Positions 25,402 through 32,919 of a DNA stretch of 33,710 bases are shown here, piece by piece. The notes under the pieces were generated by a model. The model did not search any database. It was not told the origin of the DNA and saw only the letters and a list, made by a program, of their open reading frames with translations. Every line of letters begins with the position of its first letter. The first letter of the stretch is position 1. Made by a program: the position numbers and the translations under genes. This DNA comes from Sulfurovum sp. GTDB taxonomy: Bacteria; Campylobacterota; Campylobacteria; Campylobacterales; Sulfurovaceae. The stretch lies in the NCBI GenBank assembly GCA_024762315.1, contig JANTHR010000015.1, positions 1 to 33,710 of the forward strand, given 5' to 3'.

Positions 25402-26565
25402 ATGACATTTACTACTCCTCTACAAAAAGACGCTATTAAGATCATGCTCCTTGGTTCGGGTGAACTGGGTAAAGAAGTGGCCATCGAGGCACAAAGGCTC
25501 GGCATAGAAGTAATAGCTGTTGACAAGTATGAAAATGCACCTGCCCATCTAGTGGCTAACCGTTCGTATGCTATAGATATGCAAGACAAAGAAGCCGTAC
25601 TTGCTCTTATAGACAAAGAACAGCCCACTTACATTCTTCCTGAAGTAGAAGCCATCAGCATAGCTGCACTTTTTGAAGCCGAAGAAAAAGGTTTTCATGT
25701 CATCCCCAATGCAGAAGCCGTGAATAAAACAATGAACCGTAAGAATATCCGTGTATTTGCAGCTGAAGATCTTGGGCTCAAGACAAGCAGCTATGAGTTT
25801 GTCACCACACTTGAAGGACTCAAGGATGCCGGTGAGAACATCGGTTTTCCATGTGTAATTAAGCCCGTCATGAGTTCATCGGGACACGGACAGAGTATCG
25901 CAAAGACAGCGGACGACATAGAGAAGTCATGGGAGATCGCCAAAGAGGCCAGAGGTGATGCATCTGAACTGATCGTAGAAGAGTTCATTCCGTTTGATTA
26001 TGAGATCACCCTTTTGACCGTACGCAACGAGACGGGTACCACGTTCTGTGAACCTATCGGACATGTACAGAAAGATGGTGACTTCATCCTCTCCTGGCAG
26101 CCGATGCAGATGAGCCCTGAAGCACTTCAAAAAGCACAGAATATCGCCAAAGCGGTCACAGACGGTCTTGGTGGCCGCGGGATCTTTGGTGTAGAGTTCT
26201 TCGTCAAAGATGATGAAGTCTACTTTTCAGAACTCTCTCCGCGTCCTCATGATACAGGAATGGTGACCCTCATTACCCAAAGCCAAAGTGAGTTTGCCCT
26301 GCATGTCAGAGCCGTTCTGGGTCTGCCGCTTGACTTCACTTTCTACGGTGCTGGTGCCTGTGGTGCGTACAAAGCCAAACATGAGAGCCACAATCCGGTA
26401 CTTGAGATCCCTGATGATGCTTTCACAAAAGACAGTTTTATCAGGGTCTTCGGAAAGCCGGAATCTCATACAGGAAGACGTATGGCGGTTAGTCTTGTAC
26501 TCGATGAAGTAGAAGAAGCAAAGAGAAGAGCTGCGCAGATCGTTGATAGCATCAATGATAACTAA
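25402..26565 (+). CDS. purT: Formate-dependent phosphoribosylglycinamide formyltransferase 2
   Basis: 387 residues, usual length, ATP-grasp fold. The start region [21 protein letters not shown] and PEVEAI are diagnostic of Pur[16 protein letters not shown] is the ATP-binding loop, and [29 protein letters not shown] holds the metal-binding Glu residues. It makes formyl-GAR from GAR, formate and ATP. GAAGG precedes the ATG by 7 bases. It leads a plus-strand run with yjbQ and the dehydrogenase, each overlapping the last. Having formate-dependent PurT beside PurN suits a cell with access to free formate (inference). Confidence 0.96.
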   Translation: MTFTTPLQKDAIKIMLLGSGELGKEVAIEAQRLGIEVIAVDKYENAPAHLVANRSYAIDMQDKEAVLALIDKEQPTYILPEVEAISIAALFEAEEKGFHVIPNAEAVNKTMNRKNIRVFAAEDLGLKTSSYEFVTTLEGLKDAGENIGFPCVIKPVMSSSGHGQSIAKTADDIEKSWEIAKEARGDASELIVEEFIPFDYEITLLTVRNETGTTFCEPIGHVQKDGDFILSWQPMQMSPEALQKAQNIAKAVTDGLGGRGIFGVEFFVKDDEVYFSELSPRPHDTGMVTLITQSQSEFALHVRAVLGLPLDFTFYGAGACGAYKAKHESHNPVLEIPDDAFTKDSFIRVFGKPESHTGRRMAVSLVLDEVEEAKRRAAQIVDSINDN

Positions 26566-26977
26566 ACAGTACCGACTTACCCTTCCCGCTTACCCAAGGG
26601 GGATGCACCTTATTACCCGTAGTATAGAGGAACTCTTTGACGGTTCTGTCTCTACAGGCATTGCACATCTTTTTCTGCAGCATACCAGCGCAAGTCTGTG
26701 TATCAGTGAAAATGCAGATCCTTCTGTGCGAAGTGATACAGAGACATTTCTGAATGACCTCATCCCCGAATCCTACACCAAATTTCAACATACCTATGAA
26801 GGAAGTGATGATATGCCTGCACACCTGAAAAATATGCTTGTGGGTACCTCACTGACTATTCCTGTAACCCAAGGCAGACTGGCACTTGGAACATGGCAGG
26901 GGGTCTACCTTTTTGAACACAGGTATCATGCTTCCAAAAGAACTGTTGTTATCACACTGCAAGGAGAGCCATCATGA
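26555..26977 (+). CDS. YjbQ-type protein (UPF0047)
   Basis: 140 residues from the ATG at 26555, inside the end of purT (11-base overlap); a TTG four codons earlier is possible. [18 protein letters not shown] and [14 protein letters not shown] are family signatures, with the conserved His/Asn residues thought to bind a metal or phosphate. E. coli YjbQ has weak thiamine-phosphate synthase activity when overproduced, but the true role is unsettled. Its stop overlaps the next start by 4 bases (ATGA), so it is translationally coupled in both directions. Confidence 0.88.
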   Translation: MITKQYRLTLPAYPRGMHLITRSIEELFDGSVSTGIAHLFLQHTSASLCISENADPSVRSDTETFLNDLIPESYTKFQHTYEGSDDMPAHLKNMLVGTSLTIPVTQGRLALGTWQGVYLFEHRYHASKRTVVITLQGEPS

Positions 26978-27906
26978 AGATCGTTCTACTCGATGCAAAA
27001 ACGCTTGGAGATGACCTTGATCTTAGCGTTTTTGAAAAATTCGGAGATGTCCGTATCTATCAAACGACTTCTTACGATGAAACCTATGAACGTATCAAAG
27101 ATGCAAATATTGTCATTACCAATAAAGTTGTCATTGATGATAATCTGCTGGAACTCACCCCTAAACTCAAACTTGTCTGCATCGCTGCCACAGGGATGAA
27201 CAATGTCGACCTTGAAGCAGCCAGAGCCAATGGTGTTGCGGTAAAGAATGTGGCAGGCTACTCTACCAGATCTGTCGTACAACATACCTTTGCCATGGCT
27301 CTGTATCTTTTGGAGAAGATGGCATATTATGACCAGACAGTCAAAAGCGGAACATGGACAAACTCGGGGCTTTTTACTGATGTGAGCCAACCCTTTTATG
27401 AGATCTCAGGGAAAAAATGGGGGATCATCGGACTGGGCAGCATAGGCCAGGAAGTAGCAAATGTAGCCACTGCCTTTGGTGCGGAAGTAAGCTACTATTC
27501 TACCAGTGGAAAGAATCTTAAACACGCTTACCCCCATAAAAGCCTGGAGTTCATTCTTAAAGACTCAGACATCATCTCTATTCATGCACCTCTTAATGAA
27601 GATACGTACGAGCTTATCAATGAAGTAAACCTTCCTTATATCAAAGAAGGGGCTATTCTTCTCAATCTTGGTCGTGGTGGCATTATAGATGAAACAGACC
27701 TTGCCTTTGAACTGGACAGAAGAGCATTTTATGCCGGTTTGGATGTACTGGAAAAAGAACCCCTGCAACCCGCAAACAGACTCAATGAGATCACACACAA
27801 AGAGAGACTGCTTATCACCCCTCATATTGCATGGGCAAGTATTGAAGCCAGACAAAAGCTTCTTGAGGGTATTGTGAAAAATATTGAAACATTTTTGGAG
27901 AAATAA
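26974..27906 (+). CDS. D-2-hydroxyacid dehydrogenase (glycerate/hydroxypyruvate type)
   Basis: 310 residues. NAD-binding GIIGLGSIGQEVANVATAFG sits at about 150-170. Catalytic residues: Arg in NLGRGGIIDE, Glu in DVLEKEPLQ and His in TPHIAWAS. Substrate-side IAATGMNNVDLEAA and NVAGYSTRSVVQHTFA are typical. Best fit is glycerate dehydrogenase/hydroxypyruvate reductase (HprA-like), but 3-phosphoglycerate or lactate-type substrates cannot be excluded; no ACT domain is present, arguing against SerA. It overlaps yjbQ by 4 bases and is 3 bases ahead of the flavoprotein gene. Confidence 0.88.
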   Translation: MKIVLLDAKTLGDDLDLSVFEKFGDVRIYQTTSYDETYERIKDANIVITNKVVIDDNLLELTPKLKLVCIAATGMNNVDLEAARANGVAVKNVAGYSTRSVVQHTFAMALYLLEKMAYYDQTVKSGTWTNSGLFTDVSQPFYEISGKKWGIIGLGSIGQEVANVATAFGAEVSYYSTSGKNLKHAYPHKSLEFILKDSDIISIHAPLNEDTYELINEVNLPYIKEGAILLNLGRGGIIDETDLAFELDRRAFYAGLDVLEKEPLQPANRLNEITHKERLLITPHIAWASIEARQKLLEGIVKNIETFLEK

Positions 27907-27909
27907 CAG

Positions 27910-29514
27910 ATGATCGATGTACTCATTATAGGCTCGGGAGGTGCAGGGTTGAGCGCCGCACTCTCTGCAAAAGAAGCAGGAGCTTCTGTACTTGTGGTAG
28001 GGAAAACCTATCCCACCAACTCACAAACTTCTATGGCACAAGGCGGTATGAATGCTGCACTTGGCAATATGGGGGAAGACCATGTAGCACTACATATACA
28101 AGACACCATCAAGTCAGCCCACGGTCTGTGTGATGAAGATATGGTACGTCAAATGTGCGGCGATGCGCCTCAGACCATAGCATGGCTGGAGAGTATTGGT
28201 GTTCCTTTTTCCCGTATCGACGCAAGTGGTGCCGTCGGGGGACAGCACCCTACCGGTACAGTCGCGCAAAGGCAAATGGGCGGTGCCTCTGCCAAACGTG
28301 CCTGCTATGCACAGGACTATACTGGTCTAAAGATTCTTCATACGCTTTATGATACCTGTCTCAAGGAGAAGATAGACTTTATGGATGAACACTATCTGCT
28401 TAACCTCATCGTTCCAGAAGATACAATAAAAGGAGCCACTTTCCTCGATATCCGTACAGGAGAGGTCAAACAGATAAATGCCAAATCCGTCGTAATGGCA
28501 ACGGGTGGATATGGAAGCATTTATCACGGATTTACAACCAATATGTACGGAGCGACCGGTGACGGCATCGCAGCAGTAATGCGTGCCGGCGGTGCAGTAA
28601 GCGATATGGAGTTCATACAGTTCCATCCTACTGCACTCAAACACTCCTGCATTCTTATCAGTGAAAGTGCCAGAGGCGAAGGCGGATACCTTTTCAATGA
28701 AGCCGGAGAACGTTTCATCGATGAGCTTAAACCACGCGATGAAGTAGCACGGTCGATCTTTTCACAAATGCAACAGGGGCAACGGGTCTATTTGGATGTG
28801 CGTCATTTAGGCGAAGCTAAACTAATGGAACTGCTTCCACAGGAGGTGGAACTATGCAAACTACATGAACATGTAGATCCTGCAAGCGAGCTCATTCCTA
28901 TTAAGCCTGTTGCGCACTACTCTATGGGTGGGATCGATGTTGATCATGCCCTTGAGGTCAATGGGATCAAAGGCTGCTTTGCAGCCGGCGAATGTTCCAA
29001 TGCCAAAGTACACGGAGCCAACCGCCTTGGAGGGAATTCCCTGCTCGAGATCACCGCTTTTGGACGTTTTGCAGGAGAGAATGCGACCAAACACAGCATT
29101 TATGCCAGCTCCAAAGCAGCAGACGATGCACAACTGCAAAAAGACAGAACTGAGATAGAGGCGATCTTTGAAAAAGAGGGCAATACCAATTTTTACAGTT
29201 ATCGAGAGAGTCTTGGTAATCTCTTCTATGAAAAGGTGGGCATCGTCAGAGAGAATACACAGCTAAACGAAGCACTTGAAGAGGTCATTGCCATGCAGGT
29301 AGCACATCAGCAGATGGGCATTTCTGACAAGAGCCAGACAAACAACCAGAACCTCATTGAGTTCTTAGAGTTCAAAAATGCTCTGCTCCTTGCGCCTACC
29401 ATCATCTCTGCTGCCATTGCCAGGGATGAAAGCCGAGGGGCTCACTATAAAGTAGGGTTTGAAGAAGAGAATGAAGATTTTAAAAAGCATTTTGTATTAC
29501 AATGGAAGGATTAA
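27910..29514 (+). CDS. sdhA: Succinate dehydrogenase/fumarate reductase flavoprotein subunit, non-covalent FAD type
   Basis: 534 residues. Dinucleotide fold VLIIGSGGAGLSAALSA at 4-20. YPTNSQTSMAQGG (34-46) aligns with the FPTRSHTVSAQGG of SdhA, with Gln39 in place of the His that carries FAD covalently. Catalytic parts are kept: GGQHPTGT, QFHPTAL, ESARGEGGYLFNE, PRDEVARSIF and HYSMGGI. No Tat signal peptide, so cytoplasmic, unlike periplasmic MfrA-type enzymes. In E. coli FrdA, replacing this His leaves fumarate reduction but abolishes succinate oxidation, so a fumarate-reducing direction is favoured (inference). L-aspartate oxidase is less likely because an iron-sulfur partner follows. The partner gene begins 142 bases on, after a REP-like pair. 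Confidence 0.85.
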   Translation: MIDVLIIGSGGAGLSAALSAKEAGASVLVVGKTYPTNSQTSMAQGGMNAALGNMGEDHVALHIQDTIKSAHGLCDEDMVRQMCGDAPQTIAWLESIGVPFSRIDASGAVGGQHPTGTVAQRQMGGASAKRACYAQDYTGLKILHTLYDTCLKEKIDFMDEHYLLNLIVPEDTIKGATFLDIRTGEVKQINAKSVVMATGGYGSIYHGFTTNMYGATGDGIAAVMRAGGAVSDMEFIQFHPTALKHSCILISESARGEGGYLFNEAGERFIDELKPRDEVARSIFSQMQQGQRVYLDVRHLGEAKLMELLPQEVELCKLHEHVDPASELIPIKPVAHYSMGGIDVDHALEVNGIKGCFAAGECSNAKVHGANRLGGNSLLEITAFGRFAGENATKHSIYASSKAADDAQLQKDRTEIEAIFEKEGNTNFYSYRESLGNLFYEKVGIVRENTQLNEALEEVIAMQVAHQQMGISDKSQTNNQNLIEFLEFKNALLLAPTIISAAIARDESRGAHYKVGFEEENEDFKKHFVLQWKD

Positions 29515-29535
29515 ATATGATACTATTTCACTTTC

Positions 29536-29639
29536 GTAGGGTGTTGTGCCCCCACAACACCTTTTCTAAAGACGAGACACAAAATCATGCCTTTTTTCTA
29601 AACTCACACTATTGGTGTTGTCAGGGGACAACACCCTAC
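29536..29639. repeat. REP-like inverted pair, copy C
   Basis: Units at 29536-29561 (GTAGGGTGTTGT, loop of GCCCCC type, ACAACACC) and 29614-29639 (GGTGTTGT, loop, ACAACACCCTAC), GTAG feet outward. It separates the flavoprotein and iron-sulfur genes of what should be one enzyme and leaves 17 bases before the second ATG. Confidence 0.85.
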
Positions 29640-29656
29640 AGAAATAAAGGCTTTTT

Positions 29657-30388
29657 ATGCAAATAAAAATTCTACGCAGCGAAACCAATACCCATCAAAG
29701 CTACAGACTTCCCGCAGGAGAGATCCCCCTTTTAAGTGCCCTCGTCTATATCAAGGAGACACAGGATGCCACACTGACTTTCTCTGCGGGTTGCCGTGCT
29801 TCTGTCTGCGGCACCTGTGCAGTACGCGTCAATGGAAGAGAAGAACTTGCCTGTGCCTACAAGGTCAAGCCCGGAGATGTCATTGAACCCCTGCAGTACC
29901 ACCCTGTACTGCGTGACCTGAAAGTAGACAAGAATCAAGCCATAGCAACACTCAAAAAAGGAACCACATGGATGCAGCAGTTCCAGGAAGCTTCACTTTC
30001 CCATGAAGATGAGAAACGCACTGAGAAACAGACAGACTGCATCCTCTGTGATTCCTGCTATTCAGCCTGTCCGGTTTTTGCTGTCAATCCCGACTTTCTT
30101 GGACCGTTTGCCCTCACCCGTGCCTACCGCTACAGCGAGGACAAACGTGAAGGCGATGCTAAAACCATCATAGACAATGTGCAGACCAATGGTGTGTGGG
30201 ATTGTACGTTGTGCGGAGAGTGTACAGCTGTATGCCCCAAAGGCATCGACCCCAAAATGGACATTACAATGCTTCGGGGAACCTCTCTGCAGCACGGACA
30301 CCAGGACCCTTCGTTCTCTTCACAGAATTTTGGTGGGCCTGATTTTGGAGGCGGAGGGTTCGGGTTTGATCCCAATGGTGGGTTTTAA
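29657..30388 (+). CDS. sdhB: Succinate dehydrogenase/fumarate reductase iron-sulfur subunit with two four-Cys clusters
   Basis: 243 residues. Plant-type [2Fe-2S] ligands: Cys46, 51, 54 and 66 (GCRASVCGTCAV, ELACAYK). The first ferredoxin motif is CILCDSCYSACP (Cys128, 131, 134, 138). The second is CTLCGECTAVCPKGIDP (Cys183, 186, 189, 193). In ordinary enzymes the position of Cys186 is Val or Ile and the site is [3Fe-4S]; Cys here predicts [4Fe-4S], as in Sulfolobus Sdh and other non-classical (type E) enzymes. The last 25 residues are a Gly/Phe-rich tail. No anchor or CCG-domain (SdhE) gene follows, so the third subunit is elsewhere or absent. The stop overlaps the converging thioesterase by 4 bases. 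Confidence 0.88.
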   Translation: MQIKILRSETNTHQSYRLPAGEIPLLSALVYIKETQDATLTFSAGCRASVCGTCAVRVNGREELACAYKVKPGDVIEPLQYHPVLRDLKVDKNQAIATLKKGTTWMQQFQEASLSHEDEKRTEKQTDCILCDSCYSACPVFAVNPDFLGPFALTRAYRYSEDKREGDAKTIIDNVQTNGVWDCTLCGECTAVCPKGIDPKMDITMLRGTSLQHGHQDPSFSSQNFGGPDFGGGGFGFDPNGGF

Positions 30389-30798
30389 TCTGCCTGAGCT
30401 TTCTCAAACCCCTTAACAATCACTTCAGGAATCTTCATCGGTCTCATCTTCTTGGCATCGACAAACACCCACTCCGTTTTCCCTTCACAGATACGCACAT
30501 TGTCTTTAGGGCGGGTAATGATATAACGTCGCACAGACATGATTTTACCGATCTCTTCTACCCATGTTTCCATCTGTAGCTCGTCATTTTCAAAAGAGGG
30601 TTTTTTGTATTCTATGGTGTGAGATTTGGCGACCCATGTGCCTCCAAGTTTGAGACACCCTTCGTAGCCAAACCCTACACTTTCAGAGTGTTTCGTGGCG
30701 GCATCTATCATCCAGCTTAAGTAGACTATGTTGGAGACATGACCGTTGAAGTCTATATCTTCTTTTTTTACATTGAAGTTATAAATATATGGTTTCAT
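30385..30798 (-). CDS. Acyl-CoA thioesterase, 4-hydroxybenzoyl-CoA thioesterase fold
   Basis: 137 residues, single hotdog domain. DIDFNGHVSNIVYLSWM near 14-30 is the family signature (D-x-x-x-H-V-x-N-x-x-Y) with the catalytic Asp/His region. The remainder (TIEYKKPSFENDELQMETWV) fits the long strands of the fold. Members hydrolyse acyl-CoA or acyl-ACP thioesters in the cytoplasm; YbgC- or FadM-like roles are possible and chain length cannot be told. No clear partner genes. Confidence 0.87.
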   Translation of the reverse strand: MKPYIYNFNVKKEDIDFNGHVSNIVYLSWMIDAATKHSESVGFGYEGCLKLGGTWVAKSHTIEYKKPSFENDELQMETWVEEIGKIMSVRRYIITRPKDNVRICEGKTEWVFVDAKKMRPMKIPEVIVKGFEKAQAD

Positions 30799-30844
30799 AT
30801 TTTATCCGACACCTTCAATTCTATCCGAATACACACGCATCAAC

Positions 30845-31141
30845 TTATATTCTTCTCATTAATAGAACATCATTCCAAATATGACTTACTGCATCATGAA
30901 ATGCTTTCATTTTCATATTTCCCAATTTGATATGTATGACTTTTGGCGGGGGATTGTTTAAAAGTGCTCGGTCTGAGAAGTCAGCATCTTTGGTAATAAT
31001 TGTAAGATTATTCTCTTTGACGTACTGCCATATTTCACTGTCTTTCATATGAGGATTCAGATCAATAACGTGAATATGTGCTTCGTCTCTCCACAAAGAG
31101 AAATAATAAGGCAGATTGGCATCAACAATATATTTTGGCAT
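30845..31141 (-). CDS. PIN-like toxin (DUF5615 family)
   Basis: 98 residues. YIVDANLPYYF holds the first acidic residues of a PIN/Mut7-C-like nuclease (Asp7 in VDANLP), HVIDLNPHMKDSEIW the next block and IITKDADFSDRAL the conserved KDxDF. The pattern is that of DUF5615 proteins, which pair with DUF433 antitoxins. Probable ribonuclease, untested. Its start is 3 bases after the stop of the DUF433 gene, the normal antitoxin-then-toxin order. Confidence 0.85.
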   Translation of the reverse strand: MPKYIVDANLPYYFSLWRDEAHIHVIDLNPHMKDSEIWQYVKENNLTIITKDADFSDRALLNNPPPKVIHIKLGNMKMKAFHDAVSHIWNDVLLMRRI

Positions 31142-31144
31142 AGA

Positions 31145-31393
31145 TTATGCTATTTTTTGCAATGAATACTTTTGCCCCATAAGTTCTGAGGCAAAACTGA
31201 GACAAGTTTGTATATCTTCTTTTGTAAGCGTTGGATATCGTTTTAATATTTCAGATTCACTTTCACCGGCACTTAAGAATTCTAAAATCGTCTGGACAGT
31301 AATCCTCTGTCCTCTAATGGTTGGCTTGCCATTACACAGATCCGGATCAATTGTAATTTTCCCATTAAAATAACTCAACTTTTCTTCTGTCAT
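31145..31393 (-). CDS. DUF433 antitoxin
   Basis: 82 residues. ITIDPDLCNGKPTIRGQRITVQTILEFLSAGES is the DUF433 signature, followed by EILKRYPTLTKEDIQTCLSFA. The family is a small winged-helix-like DNA-binding protein that serves as antitoxin of DUF5615 PIN-like toxins. A strong GGAGG is 5 bases before the ATG, which fits an antitoxin made in excess. An inverted repeat at 31419-31451 overlaps its promoter. Confidence 0.88.
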   Translation of the reverse strand: MTEEKLSYFNGKITIDPDLCNGKPTIRGQRITVQTILEFLSAGESESEILKRYPTLTKEDIQTCLSFASELMGQKYSLQKIA

Positions 31394-31418
31394 GGCGCCT
31401 CCTTTAGCTTTTTTATAG

Positions 31419-31451
31419 TTTAGTATAACACAATATTTGAAATATACTAAA
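31419..31451 (-). promoter_or_regulatory. Probable promoter/operator of the DUF433-PIN pair
   Basis: TTTAGTATA (31419-31427) and TATACTAAA (31443-31451) form a perfect 9-base inverted repeat 15 bases apart. The proximal arm contains the minus-strand -10-like TATACT, so a repressor bound here would block transcription. The distal arm covers the leuC stop codon. Confidence 0.5.
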
Positions 31452-32727
31452 TATCTCTAGGATCCACTATCTTCCCTGCGATGGCAGAGGCTGCAGCCAC
31501 AGCGGAGTTCGCCAGGTATATCTCAGAGGTTCGGGCACCCATACGTCCTACAAAGTTACGGTTGGTCGTTGCCACACAACGCTCACCGTCACCCAAAATA
31601 CCCATGTATCCGCCAAGACAGGCACCACAGGTCGGGTTGGAAACTACCGCACCCGCTTCAATGAGGATATCCATCAATCCTTCGTGTTGTGCCTGCATCA
31701 AGATCTTCTGTGTCGCAGGAGTGACGATCATACGGGTATGTTTTGCCACTCTCTTGCCCTTCATGATCTCAGCAGCGATCCTCAAGTCTTCGATACGTCC
31801 GTTGGTACAAGACCCTATCATCACCTGGTCGATCTTAAGATCATCTGCAACAGCCTGTTCTACCGGCTTTCCGTTTGACGGCAGGAACGGATAGGCGATC
31901 ACCGGTGAAAGTGCCGCAACATCTATTTTGATGACCTGGCAATAGTTCGCATCTTCATCGGAGTAGTGGATTTTGGGTTCAGCCCTTAGTCCTCCGTTCA
32001 CCTCGGCTCTTTCGATCAAGTATGCTTCAGTGATGTTGTCCACTGCGATGATCCCTGATTTTGCTCCGGCCTCTATGGCCATGTTACACATAGAGAATCT
32101 GTCATCCATACCAAGGTGCCCGATGGCATCACCTGTAAATTCCAAGGCTTTGTAAAGTGCGCCGTCCACACCCAAGATGCGTATGATCTCCAGAATGATG
32201 TCTTTCCCGTAAATATGCTCACCCGGTTTACCTGTAAGCTCCACCTTGATCGTCTCAGGTACTTTGAACCAGTTGCCGCCCGTGATCATACCAAAGGCCA
32301 GGTCCGTACTTCCCATACCTGTAGAGAATGCACCAAGTGCGCCGTGTGTACAGGTATGAGAGTCCGCTCCGATAATCACATCACCGGGAATCACCAATCC
32401 TTTTTCAGGAAGCAAAGCATGCTCGATCCCCATATCTTTTTCATCAAAGAAATATTTGAGATCATGCTTATAGGCAAATTCTCTTGATATCTTCGCCTGG
32501 TTCGCAGATGCAATGTCTTTTGCCGGGATATAGTGATCCATCACAATACTGAAGTTATCCGGTCTGGCCAATTTTTCTGCCCCGCTCTCTTCAAATGCAC
32601 GAATAGAGATAGGTGTTGTAATATCATTACCGATGATCATATCGATATCGACTCTGACGATCTCTCCTGCATGAACCTCTTTGCCTGCATGCTCAGAGAA
32701 TATCTTTTCTGTTATAGTTTGTCCCAT
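31447..32727 (-). CDS. leuC: 3-isopropylmalate dehydratase large subunit
   Basis: 426 residues, the shorter aconitase-superfamily form. Substrate and cluster residues: IIGADSHTCTHGALGAFSTGMGSTD with the first conserved Cys, MIGSCTNGR, and NPTCGACLGG, whose Cys pair completes the [4Fe-4S] ligands. It isomerises 2- to 3-isopropylmalate in leucine synthesis with a small subunit (LeuD), not in this window. AAGGAT is 6 bases before the ATG, and a TATAAT (minus strand, 32756-32761) lies upstream. Homoaconitase-type use is possible for this short form, but leucine synthesis is more likely. Confidence 0.93.
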   Translation of the reverse strand: MGQTITEKIFSEHAGKEVHAGEIVRVDIDMIIGNDITTPISIRAFEESGAEKLARPDNFSIVMDHYIPAKDIASANQAKISREFAYKHDLKYFFDEKDMGIEHALLPEKGLVIPGDVIIGADSHTCTHGALGAFSTGMGSTDLAFGMITGGNWFKVPETIKVELTGKPGEHIYGKDIILEIIRILGVDGALYKALEFTGDAIGHLGMDDRFSMCNMAIEAGAKSGIIAVDNITEAYLIERAEVNGGLRAEPKIHYSDEDANYCQVIKIDVAALSPVIAYPFLPSNGKPVEQAVADDLKIDQVMIGSCTNGRIEDLRIAAEIMKGKRVAKHTRMIVTPATQKILMQAQHEGLMDILIEAGAVVSNPTCGACLGGYMGILGDGERCVATTNRNFVGRMGARTSEIYLANSAVAAASAIAGKIVDPRDI

Positions 32728-32803
32728 AAGGTTATCCTTAATTTATATTACGCGAATTATAGCAAAATAAAATTATGCTAGAATTTCATTCATAATTTAA
32801 ACC

Positions 32804-32901
32804 TCGTTCCCAACGTCCTCGTTGGGAATGCATACAGATACTTTGAAACTTTTTATTCTATCTTACTGAAGTATGCATTCCTGCGCAGAGCACGGGAACG
32901 G
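32804..32901. repeat. Second-family inverted repeat (MITE-like) upstream of the NFACT gene
   Basis: The ends TCGTTCCC and GGGAACGGGA and the inner pair GGAATGCATAC (32825-32835) and GTATGCATTCC (32871-32881) form a roughly 98-bp imperfect palindrome. The left arm is itself a hairpin (TTCCCAACG/CGTTGGGAA). It is unrelated in sequence to the GTAG-footed pairs. GTTGGGAATGCAT-type repeats recur in many proteobacterial genomes. Confidence 0.7.
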
Positions 32902-32919
32902 GAGCCAAAGGGCTCAAAC

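Noticed and set aside
27910..29514. L-aspartate oxidase (NadB), which also binds FAD non-covalently
   Set aside because: The sequence follows SdhA/FrdA blocks more closely and is followed by an SdhB-type iron-sulfur gene; NadB has no such partner.
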